From Phaeobacter sp. J2-8 (lineage in GTDB: Bacteria; Pseudomonadota; Alphaproteobacteria; Rhodobacterales; Rhodobacteraceae): 64,000 bases of DNA. Shown piece after piece: positions 1 through 8,443 of this stretch. The translations under genes were made by a program, and so were the position numbers. Position 1 is the stretch's first letter, and each line of letters starts with the position of its first letter. The notes under the pieces were generated by a model. That model saw only the letters and a list, made by a program, of their open reading frames with translations. It was not told the DNA's origin and did not search any database. The stretch covers positions 248,001 to 312,000 of the forward strand of contig NZ_JALIEC010000002.1 of assembly GCF_022867865.1 (NCBI RefSeq), read 5' to 3'.

Positions 1-1378
1 GCACTTCTTCATTCGCAAGCTCCTGCACCTGGAACAACAGCTGTTCGCGTGCGGCAGGGTCGACCGTCTGGCGGCTTTCTTCAAGCAGGATGTCCAGTTC
101 GGGAACCACCGCGCCGGAATAAGGCTCGCCTGATTTGAAGATCGCGTAAACCGCGGCATCCGCGTCAAGCGTTTGCGTCGACCCCCAGCCCAACATATAG
201 ATCGGCCCCTCAAACGGCACGGTCTGGGTGTAGACCGACCATTCCATCACTTCCTGATCCACCGTCAGACCGATGTCTTCGAATTGCTGCGCGATCGCCT
301 GTGCAACTTCGGCGTTTTTCATATAGCGATAGGAAGATTGCATCGTGATTTCGAAGCCATCTTCGAAACCGGCCTCGGCCAGAAGCTTGCGTGACAGGTC
401 CGGATCATAGGCCGGCACCGGCAGATCGAGATATCCGAAATCGGCCACGCCCACCTGTGTGCCTGCCGGTGTGGCAAGCCCGCCAAGCAGGTTTTCCGTG
501 ATGCCTTTGCGGTTGATCGCGTGGTTCAGCGCCTTGCGCACCAGTTTGTTGTCCAGCGGCGCTTTGTCCATCCGCAGGCCAAGATACACGATCAGACCGC
601 CGTTTTTCACCTGCACCAGATCGGCATCAGGCGCATTTTGCAGCAAAGGCACCAGATCCACGGGCACATCTTCGATCAGATCGACCTCGCCGGTGATCAG
701 CGATGTGATACGCGCCGTGTTGTCCGGGATCGGACGCCAGATAACGGTGTCGATCTGCGGCGCGCCCCGCCAGTAGGTTTCGTTCGCGGCAAGGGTCACG
801 CGTTCATCCGGGATGAAATCGACGAATTTATAGGCGCCGGTGCCCACCGGATTGTTGGCAAAGTGATCGCGGCCATGGTCCGCAATATACTGTGGCGGCA
901 CGATATAGGCGGGATAGCGGCTCATCCGGGTGGGCAGAAGCGGATCAGCGCCCTGGGTATGAATGCGCACGGTTGTCGCATCGACAACCTCGACGCTGTC
1001 AATCGTGCGGATATAAGAGATGGTCGGCGCTTTGTTGTCGGGGTTCAGAACCCGGTCCAGCGTGAATTTCACCGCATTGGCGTCAAAGGCTTCGCCGTTG
1101 TGGAATGTCACGCCCTCGCGCAGTTTGAATTCCCAAGTCGTGTCATCAACCGATGTCCATTCCGTGGCCAATCCGGGCACAAGGTCCATATTTTCATCAC
1201 GCATCACCAATGTGTCGAAAATATTGTCTACGATGGTCGCCGCTTCGCGCAGAAACCCCGGATCCAGCGCATTGGTAGACGCAGACCGTCCGATCACAAG
1301 GGTTGTATCTTCGGCAAGAACGACAGTGGCAGGTAAGGCCAGCGCAAGGCCAAGAGCAAGTGCAGAGAGGTGCTTCAT
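1..1378 (-). CDS. ABC transporter substrate-binding protein, peptide/nickel type (SBP_bac_5), C-terminus cut by window edge
   Basis: Periplasmic solute-binding protein for a peptide/opine/nickel-type ABC importer. I translated the minus strand from the ATG at 1378: a typical Sec signal peptide (MKHLSALALGLALALPATVV, then cleavage near VLA-ED) is followed by an open frame of about 459 codons without a stop. Family hallmarks include DPGF near the mature N-terminus, WEFKLREGVTFHNGEAF, and NPVGTGAYKFVDF. Family members run to about 500-530 residues, so only some 40-70 residues are missing beyond base 1. The permease and ATPase genes, if present, lie outside the window. It is divergent from the GntR gene at 1532, its likely regulator. 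The substrate cannot be told from sequence. Confidence 0.9.
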   Translation of the reverse strand, partial: MKHLSALALGLALALPATVVLAEDTTLVIGRSASTNALDPGFLREAATIVDNIFDTLVMRDENMDLVPGLATEWTSVDDTTWEFKLREGVTFHNGEAFDANAVKFTLDRVLNPDNKAPTISYIRTIDSVEVVDATTVRIHTQGADPLLPTRMSRYPAYIVPPQYIADHGRDHFANNPVGTGAYKFVDFIPDERVTLAANETYWRGAPQIDTVIWRPIPDNTARITSLITGEVDLIEDVPVDLVPLLQNAPDADLVQVKNGGLIVYLGLRMDKAPLDNKLVRKALNHAINRKGITENLLGGLATPAGTQVGVADFGYLDLPVPAYDPDLSRKLLAEAGFEDGFEITMQSSYRYMKNAEVAQAIAQQFEDIGLTVDQEVMEWSVYTQTVPFEGPIYMLGWGSTQTLDADAAVYAIFKSGEPYSGAVVPELDILLEESRQTVDPAAREQLLFQVQELANEEV

Positions 1379-1454
1379 GATTTTGGTTCCTGTTGGATTG
1401 GTCGCCCCTTTTTGGGGCTTCTTGATGAGAGATCTTTGGTCCGAACTCCGTCAG

Positions 1455-1469
1455 GATATATAATATATC
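1455..1469. promoter_or_regulatory. Perfect AT-rich inverted repeat, candidate GntR operator
   Basis: GATATAT-A-ATATATC is a perfect 15-bp inverted repeat in the 153-base gap between the divergent substrate-binding-protein gene and the GntR gene. FCD-type GntR regulators often bind short AT-rich palindromes of this size in such shared promoter regions. Its role as the GntR operator is inferred from position and symmetry only; it may also overlap a promoter -10 element. Confidence 0.45.
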
Positions 1470-1531
1470 ATACTTTCACAAGTCACATGATTGCGCTATG
1501 GTATCGGAAAGAAGCGGAGGAAATTTATCCC

Positions 1532-2215
1532 ATGTCTAAGTCTTTCATAGCGCCCCCCCGAACCAGCCTTGTGTCCCATGTGGAATCACAGCTTCGCGAT
1601 GCATTGGTCGAAGGGCGGCTTGAACCGGGAACGCGGTTGGTCACCAAGGAGTTGGCCGATTCTCTGGGCATGAGCATCACACCCGTTCGCGAGGCCCTTG
1701 TGCGGTTCGCGGCCTCTGGTGTGTTGACGGCAGAACCGGCCAGTTCGTTCCGCGTGCCCTTGCTTACGGTTGAGCGCTACCGCGAGCTTGCCGCCATCCG
1801 CAAACGGGTTAAATCCCTTGCGGCAGAAACCGCAGCGATCCGCATTACAGCCGTTGAGGTTGATGCGCTGGAACGTCGTGTGACCGCCTATATCGAGGCC
1901 AAACATACCGAAGACCACCATGATGCGCTGAAAGAGAACAAGGCGCTTCGGTTTGCCATTTACGAAGCGGCCCAGATGCCCACCTTGTTGCATATCATCG
2001 AAACACTTTGGATGCGCGCAGGTCCGGGGTTCAATTACCTGTTCCCCGACCCGACTGCCGTTGGCACCACCGATCACGCCAACTATCAGGCCCTGATCGT
2101 TGCATTGCGCGCCCATGACGCCGCCGCCGCAGGCGAGGCGATTTGCCAAGCGATCGACGATGGCGCGGATCAGGTGATCAAGGCGTTGCGCGCACGAGAG
2201 GCCGCTGCGGGCTAG
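1532..2215 (+). CDS. GntR family transcriptional regulator (FCD domain)
   Basis: Transcription factor of 227 residues. A winged helix (about residues 15-78) contains VEGRLEPGTRLVTKELADSL and the recognition helix TPVREALVRF. The C-terminal all-helical region (about 85-215) fits an FCD ligand-binding domain. The ATG at 1532 is chosen because GGAGG sits at 1516-1520, whereas the longer open frame upstream has no ribosome binding site. The gene diverges from the peptide-type binding protein at 1378, which suggests control of that transporter and possibly of the nearby hydantoinase genes. The effector is unknown. The frame is intact, unlike several neighbours. Confidence 0.9.
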   Translation: MSKSFIAPPRTSLVSHVESQLRDALVEGRLEPGTRLVTKELADSLGMSITPVREALVRFAASGVLTAEPASSFRVPLLTVERYRELAAIRKRVKSLAAETAAIRITAVEVDALERRVTAYIEAKHTEDHHDALKENKALRFAIYEAAQMPTLLHIIETLWMRAGPGFNYLFPDPTAVGTTDHANYQALIVALRAHDAAAAGEAICQAIDDGADQVIKALRAREAAAG

Positions 2216-2369
2216 GGTCTGCCGCGCTTCAGTCTGCATAATGTCACGACGTGGCATAGTATCAGAGGTTTGCGGCGCGCCGATCCAATTTCGCGCCGCA
2301 GACCACCGCAAGCCACCGCGAACCACGGGGCATCACCGAAAGACACTTCACCTGATTTCGGGCTTCAAC

Positions 2370-3155
2370 CTACTTCGGCAAATGCCGCGCACATGCCTCC
2401 AACACGCGCGCACGCAGATCCGGCGCAATCTTTTCGCCGGGCGCAAGAACCGAAACCGCAAGCTCTGGAAGACCAACAGACCGCAGAGGAACCGCCAGAC
2501 TGCTGACCTTGGTCTCGCCGCCCAACCCCGAATTGCGGGACACCACAATCCAGCCGTTCCCGGCATATGTCGCAATCTCGGCGCGAATGTCCTCTGGGCG
2601 CATCCCCCATTCGGCAAAACGCGGGGCGTTGATTTCCAGAATGCGATCCCGGCTTGCCGGATCCATACCGCAGAGGATCACCTGCCCGCCGACACCAACG
2701 CCCAGCGGAAGCCGTCCCCCCACACCGTCGAACATTGCCGACACGGTCGCAAAGCCGGTCTGAAAATCCAGACAAACGCTGTCAAATCCGGCCCGCGCCA
2801 TCAGAAACGTCGCCAACCCTGTGTCTGCGGCGATCTGCATCAGGCTGGGGCGCAGAGTTTCAACAAGTGTGGTGATCGGTTGCTGTCGCGCCGCAATGGC
2901 ATGGATCGCCGGGCCAATATGGTACTTTCCGCGCCAGGCCCCGTTGCATGACCAACCCCTCTTCCGCCAAAGCAGACAGGGCGCGGTGCACAGGCGCGCG
3001 CGATGCGGCCATAATTTCGGCCAGCTCAGTGACCGAAAGGCCCTCGGCGCGGCCTCGCCCAATGTCACAAGGATGCGTGCCGCGCGTGCCGCATTTGACG
3101 ATGACTTTGCGCCCTGCCCCGTTTCACCACCCGTATCGCCACCCGTCTCAGCCAT
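2370..3155 (-). CDS. IclR family transcriptional regulator with a frame-scrambled DNA-binding helix
   Basis: The open frame encodes 261 residues. The C-terminal two thirds is a normal IclR effector domain (GKYHIGPAI, LRPSLMQIAADTG, PLGVGVGGQVIL). The segment corresponding to the helix-turn-helix (bases about 2942-3048) reads as unrelated sequence in this frame, but in the -1 frame it gives a textbook IclR helix-turn-helix: LSVTELAEIMAASRAPVHRA, then EEGLVMQRG. One missing base near 3045-3055 and one extra base near 2935-2945 would restore it, so the two lesions compensate each other. The gene follows hyuA-hyuB and is probably cotranscribed, acting as their regulator. As sequenced, the protein should not bind DNA normally. 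A sequencing artefact is the likeliest cause. Confidence 0.8.
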   Translation of the reverse strand: MAETGGDTGGETGQGAKSSSNAARAARILVTLGEAAPRAFRSLSWPKLWPHRARLCTAPCLLWRKRGWSCNGAWRGKYHIGPAIHAIAARQQPITTLVETLRPSLMQIAADTGLATFLMARAGFDSVCLDFQTGFATVSAMFDGVGGRLPLGVGVGGQVILCGMDPASRDRILEINAPRFAEWGMRPEDIRAEIATYAGNGWIVVSRNSGLGGETKVSSLAVPLRSVGLPELAVSVLAPGEKIAPDLRARVLEACARHLPK

Positions 3156-3164
3156 GGTATCCCC

Positions 3165-4777
3165 TTAACGGGCGGGCCTGCGCCCGGCCTTCGCGTCTTG
3201 TGCGCGCGCGGCGGAATCGCGCAACGCGGGGTCACCATAACCGCCGGCACCGGGTGTCACCACCGCAAAGACATCGCCCTTCACCAGGTCGATTGTGCCC
3301 GACAGATCAATTGCCTTTGGGTTGCCATTGACCAGAAACGCCCCGCTTTTGCCCGCTGCCCCGCCATCCAGCCCCCAGGCGCGCGACGACAATCTGGACC
3401 CCATGATCTGGACCCGACAGGGGGCTTCGGCCCGGTACACCCGGCGCACCCCCATTCCGCCCAGAAACCTACCATCGCCGCCGGAATCCTCGGCAAATTC
3501 ATATTGCAACAGCGTGATCGGATATTCCGCCTCCAGCGCCTCAAGCGGGAGGTTCGACGTATTGGTCATATGCACCTGAACGGCATCAAGCCCGTCTTTG
3601 TTGTATCGCGCACCGGACCCGCCAGCGATGGTTTCAAGATACACCCACAGCCCGCCACCCGGTCGCGTGCCGCTGAAACTTGCCACATGGACCGAACCGC
3701 AACTGGCCGCCGTCACCCGATGCGGAACCACCTGAACCAATGCGCCATGCACCAGATCCACAACCCGCTGACAGGCTGAAATCCGACCGTCCACCGCCGC
3801 CGGATGGGCACAATTCAACAAAGTCCCGGGTTCGGCATTGATGGTGATCGGGCGGGCCAGACCCGCGTTCGGCAGGACCGAAGGATCGACCACCGCCTTG
3901 ACCGCGTAATAGACCGTGGCCTGAAGCGCGGTGTAGATGACATTCAACCCCGCCCGCACCTGTGGCGGGCTGACGAAATCAAGCTGCATCGCATCACCGG
4001 CAATCGTCAGCGTGACCCCCAGATCAAGATGCCCTTCCAGCAACTCGCTTTCATAAACGTCTTCAAACACATAGCGACCATCGGGAATGGCCGCGATCCC
4101 GGCCCGCATCTTGCGCTCGGCATAATCCATCAACGCCTTGCCCGCGTCGCGCACAATGTCACCGCCGAATTTCCTGCAAAGCTCCTGCACCCGCACAATG
4201 CCAAGCCGATTGGCGGCCATCTGTGCACGCAGATCCGACACCCGCTCTTTTGGCACCTGACAGTTCAGCAGGAACAGGCGCATCACCTCGTCCTGGCGCA
4301 CGCCCGCGCGGTCCAACCGCAATGGCGGAATGCGCAAGCCTTCCTGATAGATATGGGCATGACCACGATCGGCGAAATCCGAATGATGGGCCGTGTTGAT
4401 CGCCCAGCCAAACAGCGCGCCCTCGACAAAAATCGGGGACGCCATCACGATGTCGGGCAGATGGGTGCCCCCCCGGCATAAGGATCATTGCCAATGAACA
4501 CGTCGCCGGGATGCACATCATCGACGCTATAGACCTCAAGCAACTTGGGCACGAATTGCAAAAAGCTGCCCAGATGCATGGGAATATGCTCTGCCTGACA
4601 CAGGATATCGCCGGTGGCCGTGCATAGCGCCGTGGAACAGTCGCGGCGTTCCTTGATGTTGGTGGAATAACTGGCCCTGACCAATGCCTCGCCCATTTCA
4701 TCAACAGCAGAGGAAAAGGCGCTGCCAATCACTTCGACGGTGACCGGGTTCAGGGTGGTTTCTGTCGGCGCGCGCAT
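3165..4777 (-). CDS. hyuB: Hydantoinase B/oxoprolinase family protein (HyuB), frameshifted
   Basis: Beta subunit of an ATP-dependent N-methylhydantoinase/5-oxoprolinase/acetone-carboxylase-type enzyme. The N-terminal 100 residues (NPVTVEVIGSAF, NIKERRDCSTALC, DVFIGNDPYAGG) are in one frame, starting with the ATG at 4777. The rest (SPIFVEGALFGWAINTAHHSDF to GAGGYGDPALRD) continues in another. The break falls in a run of seven C at 4468-4474, where the expected NDPYAGGTHLPD motif needs five (or eight). Joined, the product is about 537 residues, normal for the family. Its start overlaps the hyuA stop (TGATG), implying translational coupling. Substrate not determinable; hydantoins, oxoproline and ketones are all used by relatives. 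Confidence 0.85.
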
Positions 4778-6829
4778 CAATTATACTCCAATATCAGAGT
4801 CTTGTAGAGATCCACCGTGGCCACCATGTCCGGCGGCACAACGGTTGTTGTGTCCAATTGGTCAATGATCGCCGGCCCTTGAATGACATTGCCGGGCAAC
4901 AAAAGGTCACGGGCAAAAATCGGTGTTTCGACAAACCCACCGGCGTCACGCATCCAAACCGGGCGGCTGCCGGTCAGGGCCGCGCTGGCATCCGGTCCGG
5001 CATGCGGGAATTTCGGGTGATCGGCCTTTGGCACACTGCCCGTGGCCTGAAGCCGATAGGTCACCATCTGGATCGCATCGCCCTCTGCCACAAACCCATA
5101 AAGCCGTTGGTGATGGGCGAGAAAACTGTCTTTCAGGGCAACCAGAACTCTCTACCGTGATCTCTTCGGTCGGAAGATCGGTCGCGATTTCATAGTTCTG
5201 ACCCGCATACCGCATATCCACCCGCAGCGTGACATTGCGGGCCTCTGGCGCGATTGCCTCGGCATTGAACCAGATCTCTGCCTGGGCGCGCAGCCCATCG
5301 AACACGCCACGCAACATGTCCGGCGTTGCATCGTCCAACAGCATGATCTGGGTGGCGGAATAATCTGTCCGTAAATCGGTCATCAACAGACCAAGGGCGC
5401 AAAGAACCCCCGGTGTCCGCGGGATCAGGATACGCGACATGCCCAATTCCCGGGCCAGTCGCGCCGCCTGAACCGGACCGGCGCCACCAAAGGCCACCAT
5501 CGCATAATCACGTGGGTCGTGGCCCCGCTGGACCGAGATCAGGCGGATCGCCTTGGCCGTATTGGCCGTCACAATATCAAGAATGCCGTCCGCCGTTTCC
5601 ATGACCCCCAGACCAAGCTGTTGCGCCAACCGTTCAATTGCGGCGACGGACAAGCCGCGATCAATGGGCATCTGCCCATTCAACAGCGCCGTCGGATTCT
5701 GGGTTTGCAGAACGACATTGGCATCCGTCACCGTGGGTTCCAATGTGCCCAGACCGTAACAGGCCGGTCCCGGATGGGCCCCGGCGCTGCGCGGTCCGAC
5801 CTTCAACAGCCCGCCGTTGTCCACATAGGCAATCGAGCCGCCCCCGGCCCCAACCGTGTGGATATCAAGCATCGGGGTGTTCAGCGGATAGCCGTGCACC
5901 TCTGCTTCTGCCACCATCCGGCAACTGCCATCGGTCAGCAATGCAACATCCGAACTGGTCCCGCCCATGTCAAAAGTGATCAGATTGCCGATCCCGCTCA
6001 TCTTTCCCAGGGCCTGCGCCGCGACAACCCCGGTTGACGGGCCGGACAGTACGGTGCGCACCGGCATTTCCGCAGCAATTTCGAACCCGGTGACCCCGCC
6101 GTTCGATTGGGTCAACTGCGGCGCGACATCAAGGCCGGCATCGGCCAGTTTGCCGCTCAACGCCCGCACATACCCCCGCATCACCGGGCCAAGATAGGCA
6201 TTGACCACGGTGGTGGACAGGCGTTCGAATTCGCGAAATTCCGGCGCCACCTGCGACGACAGCGCCACAAAAGCGTCGGGGAATTCCTCTGCGATGATTT
6301 CTGCTGCGCGGCGTTCATGGGCGTCCGACAGAAACGAATAGAGGAAACAAACCGCAACCGCCTCGACCCCGGCGTCACGCAGATGACGCGCGGCTGTGCG
6401 CACCTCGTCTTCGGCCAGCGGGATTTCCACGCTGCCATCAATGCGCAGACGTTCCGAAACCCCGATGCGCAGATCACGGGACACCAATTCAACCGGTTTG
6501 TCCGCTTGCAGATCATATAGGTCGGGCCGCTTTTGCCGCCCAATGGCCAGCAAATCGCGAAAGCCCTTGGTGGTGACAAGGCCGGTCTTCACACCGCGAT
6601 TCTGGATCAACGCATTTGTCGCCACGGTGGTGCCGTGACCAAAGAAAGACACATCGACAACATCCGCCCCGACCCGTTCGATCCCCGCGGCAAAGGCCTG
6701 CGCGATGCCGCGCGACGGATCATCCGGGGTTGAACTGACCTTCCAGATAGACAGGTCGCCCCTGTCATCGTCGATCAGGCACACATCCGTGAACGTTCCA
6801 CCGGAATCGACCCCAATTCGCCACGCCAT
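4777..6829 (-). CDS. hyuA: Hydantoinase A/oxoprolinase family protein (HyuA), frameshifted near the C-terminus
   Basis: Alpha (ATPase-fold) subunit partner of the adjacent HyuB. From the ATG at 6829 the protein shows the family landmarks GVDSGGTFTDVCL (phosphate-binding loop), HGTTVATNALI, FDMGGTSSDVALL and AFGGAGPVQA. After about residue 560 the frame breaks (bases about 5137-5150). The correct continuation, DSFLAHHQRLYGFVAEGD followed by MVTYRLQATGS, runs in another frame to the TGA at 4777. Joined length is about 684 residues, normal for HyuA. The lesion leaves the catalytic core readable but would remove the C-terminal domain. The upstream gap carries an IclR-type palindrome, so control by the downstream IclR regulator is plausible. 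Confidence 0.85.
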
Positions 6830-6929
6830 CGCACCACATCCCCTAAGTGTTTGCCCATGGGACTGGCATCACAAATCAGGTCAAAGCTGTCAAATTTAAT
6901 CCTATAAATGGCATATGTTTTGCAATTAA

Positions 6930-6944
6930 TTCCGATAATCGGAA
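6930..6944. promoter_or_regulatory. Candidate IclR-type operator upstream of hyuA
   Basis: TTCCGAT-A-ATCGGAA is a perfect 15-bp inverted repeat about 100 bases upstream of the hyuA start. It shares the core CGATAATCG and overall length with the operator described for the IclR-family regulator PcaR (GTTCGATAATCGCAC, from memory). An IclR gene closes the hyuAB operon, so an autoregulated operon-operator pair is a natural reading. The gap 6830-7054 is otherwise AT-rich and without genes. Confidence 0.55.
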
Positions 6945-7054
6945 ATATAATCACCTTCCTGCCCACAAGAGACGCGCGCAAACAGCAAAAAACGCGCCAG
7001 ACAACCGTCGCGGCGCGTTTCAAACTGTGTCATGTCGCGTTGGGTATTAACGTC

Positions 7055-7696
7055 TCAGATGCGCAGCAAGGGCTGCAACAGGCGCGGGATCAGGCTGTTG
7101 AATCGCAGCGGCGCATCGGTTGCCGCCAGACAGATACAGGGCGCACCCAGCTCTGCGACGGGCGTATGTTCCACCGTGTCATCCGCCACTTCCAGATCGC
7201 CAACGCCGAAACGCCCGGTCTCGTCGCGGAACGCGCCCTGCAACACCAGCGTCAATTCTATTCCGTTGTGGCCATGATCGGGCACAGCGCGGCCGGGGGC
7301 GATGTACAGCAACCGCACGCTGCCCGCCGCATCGGCATGCAAAAGCGTCTGCCGCACCCCGCCGCCAACCGATTTCCAGCGTGGCGGCTGGCCTTTCAAC
7401 GCCTGCATGACCGGACCGGGAAACACACCCGACCGCCCATAGGTCACCTCGGGCTCTTGCTTTGGGGCATCGTCCAGCTGCGCAAACAACGCGTCTTTCA
7501 TCCTGGCCGACACGGCCTGTTCAGGGTGCTGTTCCAGCAGCGCCCCGCCGACGGCCTCATGCGCGCCCAAAGCGGAACGGCAATCGTCACACATGGAAAC
7601 ATGCGCAGCAACCAACAGGGCAAAGGAATGCTCAAGCGTTCCCGCCGCATAGGCCATCAACATCGGCTCGGGGATATGGTGATGTATCTGCGACAT
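7055..7696 (-). CDS. chrR: ChrR-type zinc-binding anti-sigma factor
   Basis: Anti-sigma factor of 213 residues that holds the ECF sigma factor RpoE inactive until singlet oxygen or organic hydroperoxide stress. The N-terminal anti-sigma domain has the zinc ligands expected for ChrR: a histidine at 6 or 7, then H32-x3-C36-x2-C39 (AAHVSMCDDC). The C-terminal half is a cupin with a metal-binding pattern (PDHGHNGIELTLVLQG, then VEHTP). The gene begins directly after the rpoE stop, so the two are cotranscribed and probably made in matched amounts. This is the standard arrangement in Rhodobacter relatives. Confidence 0.93.
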   Translation of the reverse strand: MSQIHHHIPEPMLMAYAAGTLEHSFALLVAAHVSMCDDCRSALGAHEAVGGALLEQHPEQAVSARMKDALFAQLDDAPKQEPEVTYGRSGVFPGPVMQALKGQPPRWKSVGGGVRQTLLHADAAGSVRLLYIAPGRAVPDHGHNGIELTLVLQGAFRDETGRFGVGDLEVADDTVEHTPVAELGAPCICLAATDAPLRFNSLIPRLLQPLLRI

Positions 7697-8257
7697 CTAT
7701 CGCAATCCTTTTAAATCATGGCGCAACCGTTCAAGACCCAGCCGGATGCGGGATTTGACGGTTCCCAGCGCAAGGCCGGTCTGGTCGCTGATTTCCTTGT
7801 GGGTCAGATCACCCAGATAGGCCTTTTGGATCAGGTCGCGCTGGGCGGGCTTCAGCCGGTCAAGGGCCTGTTTCAACTGCCCTGCCTCCTGCTCCATCGC
7901 CACGATCTGGCCTGCGTCGTCTTCGACCTCGTCGGCGATCTTGATCTCCTCGGGCACGGGGCGGTTTTCCTTGCGCACCAGATCAATGCGCCGGTTGCGG
8001 GCGATCTGGAAAATCCAGGCCGACACCTGGGCGCGATGCGGATCGAACTGCTCCGCCTTGCGCCAAACTGTCAGCAAGACCTCCTGCGCGACATCCTCGG
8101 CGGCGCCGCTGCCCAGACCGGACCGCATGGCGACCCCTTTCAGACGCGGCGCAAAATAGTCGAACAACTGCCCAAAGGCCGCCCTGTCGCGCTTGTCGCG
8201 CACGGCCAACATCAACACAGTCAGATCAGAGAATGACGGCTCTGGCGGTTTCGGCAC
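7697..8257 (-). CDS. rpoE: ECF sigma factor RpoE (ChrR-controlled, group ECF11)
   Basis: Alternative sigma factor for the photo-oxidative stress response. Region 2 is seen in FDYFAPRLKGVAM, AEDVAQEVLLTVWRKAEQFD and ARNRRIDLVRKE; region 4 in THKEISDQTGLALGTVKSRI. I place the start at the GTG at 8257 because AGGGA lies 10 bases upstream and the length (186 residues) matches Rhodobacter RpoE. An ATG at 8353 and a GTG at 8371 extend the frame, but the predicted -10 box lies at 8360-8365. An 8353 start would therefore be leaderless, and 8371 would precede the transcript. The promoter matches the sigma factor's own consensus, implying autoregulation. Confidence 0.93.
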   Translation of the reverse strand: MPKPPEPSFSDLTVLMLAVRDKRDRAAFGQLFDYFAPRLKGVAMRSGLGSGAAEDVAQEVLLTVWRKAEQFDPHRAQVSAWIFQIARNRRIDLVRKENRPVPEEIKIADEVEDDAGQIVAMEQEAGQLKQALDRLKPAQRDLIQKAYLGDLTHKEISDQTGLALGTVKSRIRLGLERLRHDLKGLR

Positions 8258-8359
8258 GCGGGTCTGTTCCCTGTTTGCACCGATTTGCAAGCCTTGCGCA
8301 GGCGGGCAAAGACGTCGGTTTGGTAAAAGCGTGGACGTTGCTGTGTCATTCATAGCCTG

Positions 8360-8387
8360 ATTACGTGCCACAAGAAAAGTTGGATCA
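8360..8387 (-). promoter_or_regulatory. Sigma-E (RpoE/ECF11) type promoter of rpoE-chrR
   Basis: Read on the minus strand: TGATCC (8387-8382), a 16-base spacer, CGTAAT (8365-8360). This agrees with the RpoE promoter pattern of Rhodobacter (TGATC in the -35, CGTAA/T-like -10) and with the two other copies in this window. It would drive autoregulated rpoE-chrR expression, with a start point close to 8353. Confidence 0.8.
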
Positions 8388-8391
8388 TTTT

Positions 8392-8419
8392 TGATCTGAA
8401 AGTTTTTTCATGCCGTATC
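8392..8419 (+). promoter_or_regulatory. Sigma-E type promoter of the flavoprotein-DUF1365-CFA-SDR operon
   Basis: TGATCT (8392-8397), 16-base spacer, CGTATC (8414-8419) on the plus strand. Its -35 box lies only 4 bases from the -35 box of the divergent rpoE promoter, so the two polymerases would compete for nearly the same site. The start point would be near 8426, leaving a short leader that contains AGGAG at 8434-8438 for the gene at 8444. Confidence 0.8.
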
Positions 8420-8443
8420 GTAATCAAAGAAACAGGAGCGCCC

